This document shows, one piece after another, positions 1 through 8,024 of a stretch of 64,000 nt of DNA. The position numbers were made by a program, and so were the translations under genes. The notes beneath the pieces were generated by a model, which saw only the letters and a list, made by a program, of their open reading frames with translations, was not told the DNA's origin and did no database searches. The stretch is taken from assembly GCF_003324185.1 (NCBI RefSeq), contig NZ_PXUP01000003.1, forward strand, positions 124,001 to 188,000, read 5' to 3'. The DNA comes from Faecalibacterium prausnitzii (GTDB lineage Bacteria; Bacillota; Clostridia; Oscillospirales; Ruminococcaceae). How positions within the stretch are numbered: position 1 is the first letter of the stretch; each line of letters starts with the position of its first letter.

Positions 1-300
1 CACTCTGAGGATGTGCGCGGCGCGCTGCTGGAGTGTCTGGTCAAGATCACCACTGCCATCAAGGAGACGCTGGAGCGCACCCCGCCGGAGCTGAGTGCGG
101 ACATCATCGACCGCGGCATCACCCTGACCGGCGGCGGCGCTTTGCTGCGCGGCCTGGATCAGCTGATCCAGAGCGAGACCGGCATTGATGTGCATATTGC
201 GGAGGATCCGCTGGATTGCGTGGCCAAGGGTGCCGGTGCGGTGCTGGATCATGTGGATGTGCTGCATGACGTGCTGGACACCGATGGAGGACATATGTAA
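1..300 (+). CDS. mreB: Rod shape-determining protein MreB, C-terminal part
   Basis: This is the last 99 codons of an actin-like MreB; the 5' end lies outside the window. The visible part carries the typical MreB tail: a helix with [13 protein letters not shown], then the adenosine-side phosphate-binding motif [12 protein letters not shown], and the closing [13 protein letters not shown]. MreB forms membrane-associated filaments that steer lateral wall synthesis with MreC, MreD and PBP2, which follow here. A hairpin terminator after the stop separates it from mreC, so mreB may be transcribed apart from mreCD. Confidence 0.93.
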   Translation, partial: HSEDVRGALLECLVKITTAIKETLERTPPELSADIIDRGITLTGGGALLRGLDQLIQSETGIDVHIAEDPLDCVAKGAGAVLDHVDVLHDVLDTDGGHM

Positions 301-390
301 GAGCGGCTCTCTGCGGAGAGTGCTGCTCAGAATGCGGAAAAGTTTCAGACACAGCAGCTGTGCGTTTTTCCGCTGCAAACACTGCATCTT

Positions 391-421
391 GCGCGGATGG
401 CACGGCTGTCCGCGCTTTTTT
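391..421 (+). terminator. Intrinsic terminator between mreB and mreC
   Basis: A GC stem (GCGCGGA at 391-397 with TCCGCGC at 409-415) is followed directly by six T. A second weaker hairpin (GCGGAAAA / TTTTCCGC) lies just upstream. Confidence 0.75.
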
Positions 422-474
422 CATGCAAAGGCCTGCGGTAGGGCGCGGGCATCCCGACAGGAGGGAAGCACCCT

Positions 475-1305
475 TTGAAAGATTTTTTTGATACCTGGAA
501 ATTCAAGATCCTTGTGGCCGTGGCGGTGTTTCTGGTGGGCATCATGGCCTATGCCGGTGCCAACGGACGCCTGACCGCTGCCCCGCAGGAACTGCTGGGC
601 GTGATCCTGACCCCATTCCAGAAGGCAGGGGCTGTGGTCAGCGGCGGTGTAGGCGCGATGTGGGAAAAATATGCCAGCATCGACAAGGTTATGGAACAGA
701 ACGAGCAGCTGACGGCGGAAAACGCCGAGCTGCGCCAGCAGATGGTGGATTATGACCGCATCAAGGCTGAAAACGAGGCCTACAAGGCACTGGCCAACAT
801 TCAGGAAAAGAACAGCAATGCCACCTATGTGTCCGGCTTTGTCATTGGCCGCGACCCGCTGGACGAGTTCGGCGGCTTCACGCTGGACAAGGGCACCGCA
901 GACGGCGTAGCGGTGAACGATGCGGTCATCAGTGACCGGGGCTATCTGCTGGGCATGGTGGTAGAGGCTGATCCGACCAGCTGCAAGGTGATGACCATTC
1001 TGCACCCCAGCTTCAACGCGGCGGGCGTGGTATCCCGCACCCGGGAAAACGGCATTCTGAACGGCAATACCACCTATGCAGCGGACGGCCTGTGCACCCT
1101 GACCAATCTGGAGCGCAGCACCGAGACCCATGCGGGGGATCAGGTCATCACCACCGGTCTGGGCGGGGTGTTCCCCCCGGATCTTCTGGTGGGTACGGTG
1201 CAGGACGTGGTGCCGGAGACCAGCGGCAAATCCTCCATTGCGGTGGTGCGCCCCGGTGCCGACCCCCGCACCGCCAAGCACGTTTTTATCGTTACTGCGT
1301 ACTAA
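475..1305 (+). CDS. mreC: Cell shape-determining protein MreC
   Basis: 276 residues, starting at TTG with an AGGAGG site about 10 nt upstream. There is a single N-terminal membrane segment (about residues 9-28), a coiled coil rich in E/Q (about 65-110), and the two-lobed beta domain with GFVIGRDP and GLGGVFPPDLLVGTV. MreC is an extracytoplasmic scaffold that links MreB/MreD to PBP2 in the elongation machinery. It sits between mreB and mreD, and its stop codon overlaps the ribosome site of mreD, which suggests coupled translation. Length and motifs are normal for the family. Confidence 0.95.
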   Translation: MKDFFDTWKFKILVAVAVFLVGIMAYAGANGRLTAAPQELLGVILTPFQKAGAVVSGGVGAMWEKYASIDKVMEQNEQLTAENAELRQQMVDYDRIKAENEAYKALANIQEKNSNATYVSGFVIGRDPLDEFGGFTLDKGTADGVAVNDAVISDRGYLLGMVVEADPTSCKVMTILHPSFNAAGVVSRTRENGILNGNTTYAADGLCTLTNLERSTETHAGDQVITTGLGGVFPPDLLVGTVQDVVPETSGKSSIAVVRPGADPRTAKHVFIVTAY

Positions 1306-1320
1306 GGAGGACACACTGCT

Positions 1321-1854
1321 ATGGAATCTCGCCGCAGGCGCAGCCGCAGCCAGCTGCTGAAGTGGGGCTGTTATGTGCTGGCGCTGTTTGTGTGCGCCGC
1401 TTTGCAGACCACGCCCGGGCTGTTTCAGCTGGGGGAGGCAAAGCCGCTGCTGGTGCTGCCGCTGTGTCTGGCGGTGGCGGTATTTGAAGGAGAATTTGCC
1501 GGAGCACTGCTGGGCACGGTGGGCGGCCTTTTGTGGGATTGCACAGCCGGACGCACGGTAGGTATGCTGGCGCTGGAGCTGCTGCTGCTCTGCTTTGCGG
1601 TATCGGTGCTGGTGCAGTTGTATCTGCAGGTGAACCCCGGCAATTTTGCCGCAGTAAGCACCGCAACGGCGCTGGTGGTGCTCTCGCTGGACTGGCTGTT
1701 TTTCTACTATATGCCGGGTTATACCGGCGCAGCGCTGCGGTATGTCACCTTTGTACTGCCCGGCGCGGCGCTGACCATCCCGGCGGCGCTGCTGGCCTTC
1801 TGGCTGGTGCAGCGCATCCATGACGGGTTCAGGATCGACAACGGTGTGGTCTAG
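1321..1854 (+). CDS. mreD: Rod shape-determining protein MreD
   Basis: 177 residues, very hydrophobic, with about five to six membrane segments starting near residue 15 and the acidic GEFAGALLGTVGGLLWD stretch typical of MreD. It is an integral membrane partner of MreC in the elongasome. The AAGGAGG site overlaps the mreC stop region (about 1303-1309). Identification rests on hydropathy, size and position between mreC and a PBP2, because MreD sequences diverge strongly. Confidence 0.88.
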   Translation: MESRRRRSRSQLLKWGCYVLALFVCAALQTTPGLFQLGEAKPLLVLPLCLAVAVFEGEFAGALLGTVGGLLWDCTAGRTVGMLALELLLLCFAVSVLVQLYLQVNPGNFAAVSTATALVVLSLDWLFFYYMPGYTGAALRYVTFVLPGAALTIPAALLAFWLVQRIHDGFRIDNGVV

Positions 1855-1873
1855 CCCATAAAAGGAGAACCAG

Positions 1874-4111
1874 ATGAACGAAAATGAACGCAAGGTCGTG
1901 GTGCGGCGGATGCTGCTGCTCATCGCAGTGGCCTGCACCATCATGGGGCTGTACACCTTCCGGCTGATCTTTTTGCAGCTGGTCAACGGGGACGACTTTA
2001 AGGCAAAAGCCACCAACACCACGGATTATAAGTTTACGGTCACCGCTGCGCGCGGCGATATCGTGGACAGCACCGGCAAGCACATCGCTACCACCAGCAC
2101 CGGTTATAATGTGGTGCTGAACAAGCTGCAGATGGGGGATCAGGATCTGGACACCATGCTGCAGCAGATCGTGGAGCTTTTGCGCCAGAACGATGAAAAA
2201 TGGCTGGACACCCTGCTCATCAGCGAGCCGGATGCCGCCGGAAACTATACCTTTACGGACAGCGCCGACAGTGCCAGCGACCAGAAAACGCTGGCAGACA
2301 TGAAGGAGACGCTGGGTCTACAGCAGTACGCCACCGCCAACGACGTGATGGAGATGCTGGTGGAGAAAAACCAGCTGGAAAGTTTCTCACTGCCGTGGCA
2401 GCGGGTGCTGGCGGGCATCCATTACGAGATGGACCGACAGGCCTTTTCCAACGTAAATAACTTTGTTATGGCTGAAAACGTCAGTCAGGTGACGGTGGCT
2501 ACCATCAAGGAGCATTCCCTCACGCTGCCGGGCGTGGAGATCGTGGAGACCAGCACCCGCAGCTATGAGCAGGGCGATATCCTGCCCGCTGTGCTGGGGC
2601 GCGTGGGCAAGATCACCGCCGAAAAGTGGAAGGTGACCGACGAAAACGGTCAGGTGACCTATCCGCTCAAGGAAAAAGGCTATAACATGAACGATGTGAT
2701 CGGCATCTCCGGCCTTGAGTCTGTGTACGAGGACGAGCTGCGCGGCAAGGATGGTGTGGAGACCATCACCCGTAATTCGGACGGCGTGATCGTGGACACC
2801 AAGATCACCACCGTGCCGGAGCCGGGGCATACCGTGCAGTTGACCATCAACAGCGACTTTCAGCGGGCGGTGGACAAGGCCCTTGCCAATAACATCGATA
2901 TGATCAACCGGGTGTACAACACCGGCGATATGAAAGCCGCTGCCGGTGCTGCGGTGGTGCTGGATGTGAAGGACGGCAGCGTGCTGGCGGCCTCCAACTA
3001 TCCCAGCTTTGACCAGAACCTGTACGCCACCAACTATTCGGAGTACAACGCCGACCCCAGCCTGCCCCTGTTCAACCGGGCGCTGCAGGGCCTGTACACC
3101 CCCGGCTCCACCTTTAAACCCGCGGTGGCAGTGGCGGCGCTGGACAGCGGCCTCATCAACCAGTACTCCACCGTCAACTGCACCGGCGTGTATACCTATT
3201 ATAAGGACTACCGCCCCCGCTGCACCCGCCACGGCCACAGCGGCAACATTGATGTGGTCACCGCCATCAAGTGGAGCTGCAACATCTTCTTCTACGATGT
3301 GGGACGCCGTCTGACCAGTGACGTCTACGATGCCTACGCCTACAAGCTGGGGCTTGGTCAGCGCACCGGCGTGGAGGTAAACGAGGCTCTGGGACGCCTG
3401 ACCAAAAAAACGGATAAAAACTACACCTCCTCGCTGGATATTCAGGCTGCTATCGGGCAGGGCAACACGGTGGTAAGCCCCATCCAGCTGGCTACCTACG
3501 CCGCTACACTGGCCAACAACGGCGTGCGCTACCGCACCCACTTTGTCAAGGCCATTCTGGATACCAACACCGGCGAGGTGCTCAGTGAGACCCAGCCGGA
3601 GGTGATGGATATCATCGAGGGCAACGGCAACACCTTTGAGCAGGTGCGGCAGGGCATGAAACAGGTGCCCAGCACCATCAGCGGCAAGATCTCCAGCTAC
3701 CCCATTGCCATCGCCTGCAAGACCGGTACCCCCCAGCGCAGCGAGACTTATGCCTCGGGCAAGCATTACCTGAACGCCATGATGATCGCTTACCTCCCGG
3801 CAGACGACCCGGAGATCGCCATCGGCATCACGGTGGAGTACGGCGGCTACGGTGCCCGCACCGGTGATCTGGTGGTGGATATCGCCAACGCCTACTTTGC
3901 CATGAAGGACGGCACGCTGGAGGTGGACCCCTATGTGGACCCGCGCACCGTGGCACAGGAGGACGCCGCAGCATCGGATACCGCCGCCCAGACCGCTCCG
4001 GATGCTGCAAATGATGCACAGACCGATACCACAGCCGCAGAACCGCAGCAGACGACCGCGCCCGTAGGGGTGACAGAGGAAGAAAACAACGATGCAATGC
4101 TTGCGCAGTAA
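1874..4111 (+). CDS. mrdA: Class B penicillin-binding protein 2 (elongation transpeptidase)
   Basis: 745 residues: a signal-anchor helix (about 12-35), a dimerisation/pedestal domain, then a DD-transpeptidase domain. The active-site motifs are clear: STFK at 412-415 (acylated serine), SCN at 468-470 and KTGT at 616-619. It crosslinks septal or lateral peptidoglycan outside the membrane. Its place directly after mreCD points to the elongation enzyme PBP2 rather than the division enzyme FtsI. A low-complexity tail rich in D, A, T and Q (about 690-745) extends past the catalytic domain. It follows mreD by 19 nt with its own AAAGGAG site and is probably in the same transcript. It could also be named pbp2. 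Confidence 0.92.
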   Translation: MNENERKVVVRRMLLLIAVACTIMGLYTFRLIFLQLVNGDDFKAKATNTTDYKFTVTAARGDIVDSTGKHIATTSTGYNVVLNKLQMGDQDLDTMLQQIVELLRQNDEKWLDTLLISEPDAAGNYTFTDSADSASDQKTLADMKETLGLQQYATANDVMEMLVEKNQLESFSLPWQRVLAGIHYEMDRQAFSNVNNFVMAENVSQVTVATIKEHSLTLPGVEIVETSTRSYEQGDILPAVLGRVGKITAEKWKVTDENGQVTYPLKEKGYNMNDVIGISGLESVYEDELRGKDGVETITRNSDGVIVDTKITTVPEPGHTVQLTINSDFQRAVDKALANNIDMINRVYNTGDMKAAAGAAVVLDVKDGSVLAASNYPSFDQNLYATNYSEYNADPSLPLFNRALQGLYTPGSTFKPAVAVAALDSGLINQYSTVNCTGVYTYYKDYRPRCTRHGHSGNIDVVTAIKWSCNIFFYDVGRRLTSDVYDAYAYKLGLGQRTGVEVNEALGRLTKKTDKNYTSSLDIQAAIGQGNTVVSPIQLATYAATLANNGVRYRTHFVKAILDTNTGEVLSETQPEVMDIIEGNGNTFEQVRQGMKQVPSTISGKISSYPIAIACKTGTPQRSETYASGKHYLNAMMIAYLPADDPEIAIGITVEYGGYGARTGDLVVDIANAYFAMKDGTLEVDPYVDPRTVAQEDAAASDTAAQTAPDAANDAQTDTTAAEPQQTTAPVGVTEEENNDAMLAQ

Positions 4112-4174
4112 GGCGCAGCTGCGTGCAAAGAAGTGAACTTGAACGAAAATTTGAATATTGTGTCCAAAAACCTG

Positions 4175-4203
4175 TTGTAAATGAGTTGCATTTGTGATAT
4201 CAT
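4175..4203 (+). promoter_or_regulatory. Promoter of mgsA
   Basis: TTGTAA, 17-bp spacer, then TATCAT preceded by TG (extended -10). Transcription would start near 4210, giving a leader of about 60 nt before the gene at 4269. Confidence 0.6.
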
Positions 4204-4268
4204 GTATAGCAAAGGAAATTTAGCAAGTGTTTTATATACAAATGTTTCAATAGAGGAGAGATCTACAG

Positions 4269-4673
4269 ATGACGATTGCCCTGATCGCGCATGACTCCAA
4301 AAAGGAGCTGATGGTTCAGTTCTGCACGGCGTACTGCCGCATTCTGAGCCAGCATAAATTGGTGGCGACCGGCACTACCGGCAAACTGATTTCCGAGGCC
4401 ACCGGCCTGCAGGTACAGCGTTTTCTGGCCGGGGTGCAGGGCGGCGACCAGCAGATCGCGTCCCGCATTGCCTGCAACGAGATCGACCTGCTGCTGTTCT
4501 TCCGCGACCCCATCAATGCAAAGCCCAGCGAGCCGAATGAGATGACTCTGCTGCGCCTGTGCGATGTGCACAACATCCCCATGGCCACCAACATCGCCAC
4601 CGCCGAGGTGCTGATCCACGGCCTCGAGCGCGGAGATCTGGACTGGCGCGATATCGTGCACCCCCAGAACTAA
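4269..4673 (+). CDS. mgsA: Methylglyoxal synthase
   Basis: 134 residues, full family length. It converts dihydroxyacetone phosphate to methylglyoxal and phosphate, bypassing lower glycolysis when phosphate is short. The phosphate-binding ATGTTGKL motif is near residues 35-42, and the catalytic-domain signatures GGDQQIA and FFRDP follow, ending with the conserved NIATAEVLI. The start follows GAGGAG. It has its own promoter and is followed at once by a strong terminator, so it looks monocistronic. In many Clostridia mgsA lies next to the mre/min cluster, as here. Confidence 0.95.
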   Translation: MTIALIAHDSKKELMVQFCTAYCRILSQHKLVATGTTGKLISEATGLQVQRFLAGVQGGDQQIASRIACNEIDLLLFFRDPINAKPSEPNEMTLLRLCDVHNIPMATNIATAEVLIHGLERGDLDWRDIVHPQN

Positions 4674-4684
4674 AGTATGTAAAA

Positions 4685-4722
4685 AAGAAGCGCTGCATCG
4701 TACAGATGCGGCGCTTCTTTTT
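4685..4722 (+). terminator. Terminator after mgsA
   Basis: A 15-bp stem (AAGAAGCGCTGCATC / GATGCGGCGCTTCTT) with a 5-nt loop and a T tract. Its A-rich left flank could also stop minus-strand transcripts from rnhA. Confidence 0.85.
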
Positions 4723-4740
4723 GCGTAAAAAGCGGTTGGC

Positions 4741-5283
4741 TCAGACCGTTCCGTTCACTTTAAAATCCTGTGCCATCTCCTGCACATCGGCGGCGGTAAA
4801 CTCGCCCAAGGGCAGCAGCAGCCGGGCAAGGGTGTCCTGCGGCAGCGCCGCCAGTGCGGCGCTTTCGTCCAGCGCAGCGTCCACAGCGGGGCAGACGGTG
4901 TGCACACCATCGCGGCCCAGCTCCACCCGGGCGTGATGCCCGGTGGCAATGTACTGGATGCCCAGCTTGTCGGCAGCGGTCAGCAGGGCGGCAAACCGGG
5001 CGTCGTTGCCGCTGCCCAGCACCTCGGCGGGCTGGTCTGCCAATGCTTCTGCCTTGAGCACGATGCACTCAATGCCAAGAGCCTCGGCAGCCTGCCGTGC
5101 GGCTGCGGCCCACGCGCTTTGGTCAGCGGTCAGCTGCACCACAGCCCCGGCCACGCCGAAGCCCTGCTGCTGCAAAATGCGCACCACAACGCCGCAATCT
5201 ACGGAGCCGTCCATGCTGACAAGCACCTTGTCCTGTGTTTCGTAGGTGTCAAACCCGTTGCCGGGTAAAAATGCGTCGCTCAT
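4741..5283 (-). CDS. Truncated MnmA-like (tRNA 2-thiouridylase N-terminal) protein with degenerate PP-loop
   Basis: 180 residues that track the first half of MnmA. A PP-loop position reads SMDGSVDC (23-30) where MnmA has SGGVDSS. ATGHHAR (113-119) matches the MnmA ATGHYAR motif, and AVDAALDES plus [13 protein letters not shown] match the segments that follow in MnmA. The ATP-binding glycines and serine of the PP-loop are altered, and the central and C-terminal tRNA-binding and catalytic domains are absent, so 2-thiolation activity is unlikely. It may be a pseudoenzyme or a decaying paralogue. The start ATG overlaps the rnhA stop by four bases (ATGA), which shows translational coupling, with a GGGAGG site inside rnhA. 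Confidence 0.7.
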   Translation of the reverse strand: MSDAFLPGNGFDTYETQDKVLVSMDGSVDCGVVVRILQQQGFGVAGAVVQLTADQSAWAAAARQAAEALGIECIVLKAEALADQPAEVLGSGNDARFAALLTAADKLGIQYIATGHHARVELGRDGVHTVCPAVDAALDESAALAALPQDTLARLLLPLGEFTAADVQEMAQDFKVNGTV

Positions 5284-5744
5284 GTTCCTTGCCTCCCGCC
5301 ATGTGCTTTGCTTTGTGCTACGGCCAGCTGGTCGCAGCGTTCGTTTTCCGGGTGGCCTGCATGGCCCTTTACCCAGACATAGGTGATCTTGTGCCGTGCC
5401 TCCTGCTCCAGTGCCTGTGCCCATAAGTCCGGGTTCAGGGCAGGGGAGCCGTCGGCTTTTTTCCAGCCCCGGCGCTTCCAGCCCTTGGCCCAGCCTTTTT
5501 CCAGCCCGTTGATGACATACTGGCTATCGGAGCACAGCCGCACCTCGCAGGGCTCCTTGAGCTGGCGCAGCGCCTCGATAAAGGCCGTCAGCTCCATGCG
5601 GTTGTTGGTGGTGCTGGCGTCGCCGCCGCTCAGTTCCTTTTCGTACACCTTGCCGTCAAAGCGGTAGCGCAGCACCGCACCCCAGCCGCCCGGGCCGGGA
5701 TTGCCGCTGCAAGCGCCGTCTGTGTACACCTCTACCTGTTTCAT
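5280..5744 (-). CDS. rnhA: Ribonuclease HI
   Basis: 154 residues. It cleaves the RNA strand of RNA-DNA hybrids. The DEDD metal-binding set is visible as D9 ([14 protein letters not shown]), E51 (NNRMEL), D73 (CSDSQY) and D138 (ENERCDQL). The basic handle segment GWKRRGWKK (about 89-97) is also present, as in Escherichia coli RNase HI. I chose the ATG with AAGGAGAA about 7 nt upstream over longer in-frame extensions. It is the first gene of a two-gene minus-strand unit with the MnmA-like gene. Confidence 0.95.
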   Translation of the reverse strand: MKQVEVYTDGACSGNPGPGGWGAVLRYRFDGKVYEKELSGGDASTTNNRMELTAFIEALRQLKEPCEVRLCSDSQYVINGLEKGWAKGWKRRGWKKADGSPALNPDLWAQALEQEARHKITYVWVKGHAGHPENERCDQLAVAQSKAHGGRQGT

Positions 5745-5845
5745 GGGGTTCTCCTTATAGAATAGAATACCTTTATTTAGCGCTATTTTGCCCGGGATGT
5801 CAAGAGCCAATGTATACGCCGGCCCAGTTTTGCCAAACCTTGGAA

Positions 5846-5874
5846 TTGACAAAACCGGTGCGAGATACTATACT
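5846..5874 (+). promoter_or_regulatory. Strong sigma-A promoter upstream of the rnj leader
   Basis: TTGACA, a 17-bp spacer and TATACT. The transcription start is expected near 5881, leaving a leader of about 265 nt before RNase J. Confidence 0.8.
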
Positions 5875-5886
5875 TAGCGTAACAAA

Positions 5887-6043
5887 ATGCGTATAGGGGT
5901 GCACCAAAGGTGTGCGCCCGGCTGTTCCGGCAGAAACGCCACGGTCGCATCGAACAGATGGACTTACCTGGCCAAGAACCTCTTGCGGAACCAACAGCGC
6001 TGCTGCAAAAAGCACGCTGAACGATAAATTCTATACGATGCAT
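5887..6043 (+). ncRNA. Candidate structured RNA (closed rod) in the rnj leader
   Basis: The region right after the promoter start can close on itself. ATGC-GTATAG at 5887-5896 pairs with CTATAC at 6031-6036 and GCAT at 6040-6043. Inside, a hairpin forms from GGTGCACC/GGTGTGC (near 5898-5918), GCTGTT can pair with AACAGC, and CAGCG/CGCTG closes a loop near 6000-6020. The outer GCAT can instead pair with GATGC near 6055-6060, so two states are possible. No good ORF covers it. It could be an autoregulatory leader of RNase J or a separate 6S-like RNA; I could not match it to a known family. Confidence 0.35.
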
Positions 6044-6146
6044 CAACCGGAAGCCGATGCAGTTTCAGGTGCTTCCCCTGTGCAAGGTGCGGCTGCTCTC
6101 CCCGGTGGGGCGCGGCCTGGCCTGCAATTGAATCTGGAGGTAAAGA

Positions 6147-7976
6147 ATGGCTCAAGCAAAAGAAAATAACCCCGCACCCCGCGCAAAAGCCCCGGCAGCG
6201 CCCAAGGCAGCCGCCGCAAACGGCACTGCTCCCGCAGGGGAAAAGCGCACCCGTCCCACCACCCGCCGCCCCTACTATAACCGCCGCCCGCGCCGTGCGC
6301 AGCAGCCCAAGGAGGCAGCGACCCCCATCCATATCTACCCGCTGGGCGGTCTGGGCGAGGTCGGCAAGAACATGACCGTCTACGAGTGCAACGGCGATAT
6401 GATCATCGTGGACTGCGGCCTGGTGTTCCCGGACAGCGAGATGTTCGGCGTGGACATGGTCATCCCGGACTTCACCTTTGTGGTGCAGAACAAGGATAAG
6501 ATCAAGGGCCTGCTCATCACCCACGGCCACGAGGATCACATTGGCAGCATTCCCTATCTGCTGCAAAAGATCAGCCTGCCGGTGTACGGCACCCGCCTGA
6601 CCTGCGGCCTGATCAAAAACAAGCTGGAGGAGTTCGGACTCGCCGGCAAGACCAAGTTTGTGGAGATCGTGCCCCGTCAGAAGATCAAACTGGGCTGCTT
6701 TACCGTGGAGCCTATCCATGTGAACCACTCCATCCCGGATGCTGTGGCTTTTGCTATCGACAGCCCCGCCGGTACCATCATCCAGACCGGCGACTTTAAA
6801 ATTGATTACACCCCGCTGGCCTGCGGCGTGACCGACCTGTCCACTCTGTCCGAGTACGGACAGCGCGGTGTGCTGGCTCTGCTGAGCGACTCCACCAACG
6901 CGGAGCGCCCGGGCTTTACTGCTACCGAGCAGAAGGTGGCCGCCGGTGTGCGCAGCCTGTTTGCCCGCGCCCGCAATAAGCGCATCATCATTGCGACCTT
7001 TGCGTCTAACATCTACCGCGTGCAGCAGATCATTGATCTGGCCGTGGAGGATGGCCGCAAGGTGGCCTTCAGTGGCCGCAGCATGGTCAACAACACCGCC
7101 ATGGCGCAGGAACTGGGCTATATGCACATCCCGGAGGGCACCCTGATCAGCGTAGACGAGCTGAACCAGTACCCGCCGGAGCAGGTAGTGCTGGTGACCA
7201 CCGGCAGTCAGGGCGAGCCCCTGAGCGCGCTGAGCCGTATGGCTTCCTGCAGCCACCGTCAGGTGCGGGTAGGCCCCGGCGACTTCATCATCATCTCCGC
7301 AAACCCCATCCCCGGCAACGAAAAGAGCGTGACCAAGATCGTCAACGGTCTGCTGCTGCTGGGCGCAGAGGTCATCTACGAGAGCATGTACGATGTGCAC
7401 GTTTCCGGCCACGCCTGTCAGGAGGAGCAGAAGCTGATGCTCACCCTGACCAAGCCCAAGTACTTCCTGCCCGTGCACGGCGAGTATAAGCAGCTGAAAA
7501 AGCACGCCCTCACCGCTGCAAGTCTGGGCATTCCCACCAGCAACATCCTCATTGCGGAAAACGGCTCCAACGTTATCCTGTCGCAGGACGAGATGAAGCT
7601 GGGCGAGCCGGTGACCGCCGGTGCCGTCATGGTGGACGGCCTCGGCGTGGGCGATGTGGGCAACGTGGTGCTGCGGGACCGCAAGCACCTCTCCGAGGAC
7701 GGTCTTGTCATCATCGTGGCTACCGTGGACAGCAAGACCGGCAAGGTGCTGGCCGGGCCGGATCTGGTAAGCCGGGGCTTCGTGTATGTGCGCGAGAACG
7801 AGAGCCTGATGGACGGTGCCCAGAGCATTGTGGAAAATGCACTGGAGCGCTGTGTGGACGAGCACGTCCGGGACTGGAACAGCGTAAAGACCCGTGTGCG
7901 TGAGGCACTGAGCAGCTATATCTACCGGCGCACCAAACGCAGCCCGATGATCCTGCCCATCCTGATGGAGGTCTGA
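6147..7976 (+). CDS. rnj: Ribonuclease J
   Basis: 609 residues: metallo-beta-lactamase/beta-CASP nuclease with both endonuclease and 5'-3' exonuclease activity in RNA decay and maturation. The zinc motif HGHEDH lies at 126-131, the beta-CASP signature and the second metal site (GHACQEEQKLMLTL, then PVHGEYKQLKKH) follow, and a C-terminal dimer domain closes it. An N-terminal extension of about 55 residues rich in A, P, K and R precedes the core and is probably disordered and RNA-contacting. The start has GGAGGTAAAG upstream. It has a consensus promoter and a long structured leader, and is followed by gdpP after 48 nt. Confidence 0.95.
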   Translation: MAQAKENNPAPRAKAPAAPKAAAANGTAPAGEKRTRPTTRRPYYNRRPRRAQQPKEAATPIHIYPLGGLGEVGKNMTVYECNGDMIIVDCGLVFPDSEMFGVDMVIPDFTFVVQNKDKIKGLLITHGHEDHIGSIPYLLQKISLPVYGTRLTCGLIKNKLEEFGLAGKTKFVEIVPRQKIKLGCFTVEPIHVNHSIPDAVAFAIDSPAGTIIQTGDFKIDYTPLACGVTDLSTLSEYGQRGVLALLSDSTNAERPGFTATEQKVAAGVRSLFARARNKRIIIATFASNIYRVQQIIDLAVEDGRKVAFSGRSMVNNTAMAQELGYMHIPEGTLISVDELNQYPPEQVVLVTTGSQGEPLSALSRMASCSHRQVRVGPGDFIIISANPIPGNEKSVTKIVNGLLLLGAEVIYESMYDVHVSGHACQEEQKLMLTLTKPKYFLPVHGEYKQLKKHALTAASLGIPTSNILIAENGSNVILSQDEMKLGEPVTAGAVMVDGLGVGDVGNVVLRDRKHLSEDGLVIIVATVDSKTGKVLAGPDLVSRGFVYVRENESLMDGAQSIVENALERCVDEHVRDWNSVKTRVREALSSYIYRRTKRSPMILPILMEV

Positions 7977-8024
7977 TCCGGGCGCACCGCAAGGCGGTGC
8001 AGCGTCTGAGGAGGCAAAAAACCA

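Noticed and set aside
421-2022. Long minus-strand open frame of 533 codons opposite mreC-mreD
   Set aside because: Histidine- and glutamine-rich translation typical of the antisense of GC-rich genes. The plus strand carries clear mreC, mreD and PBP2 with ribosome sites.
5881-6146. Leader considered as SRP RNA, tmRNA or RNase P RNA
   Set aside because: None of the conserved core sequences of those RNAs is present; only a generic closed fold can be drawn.
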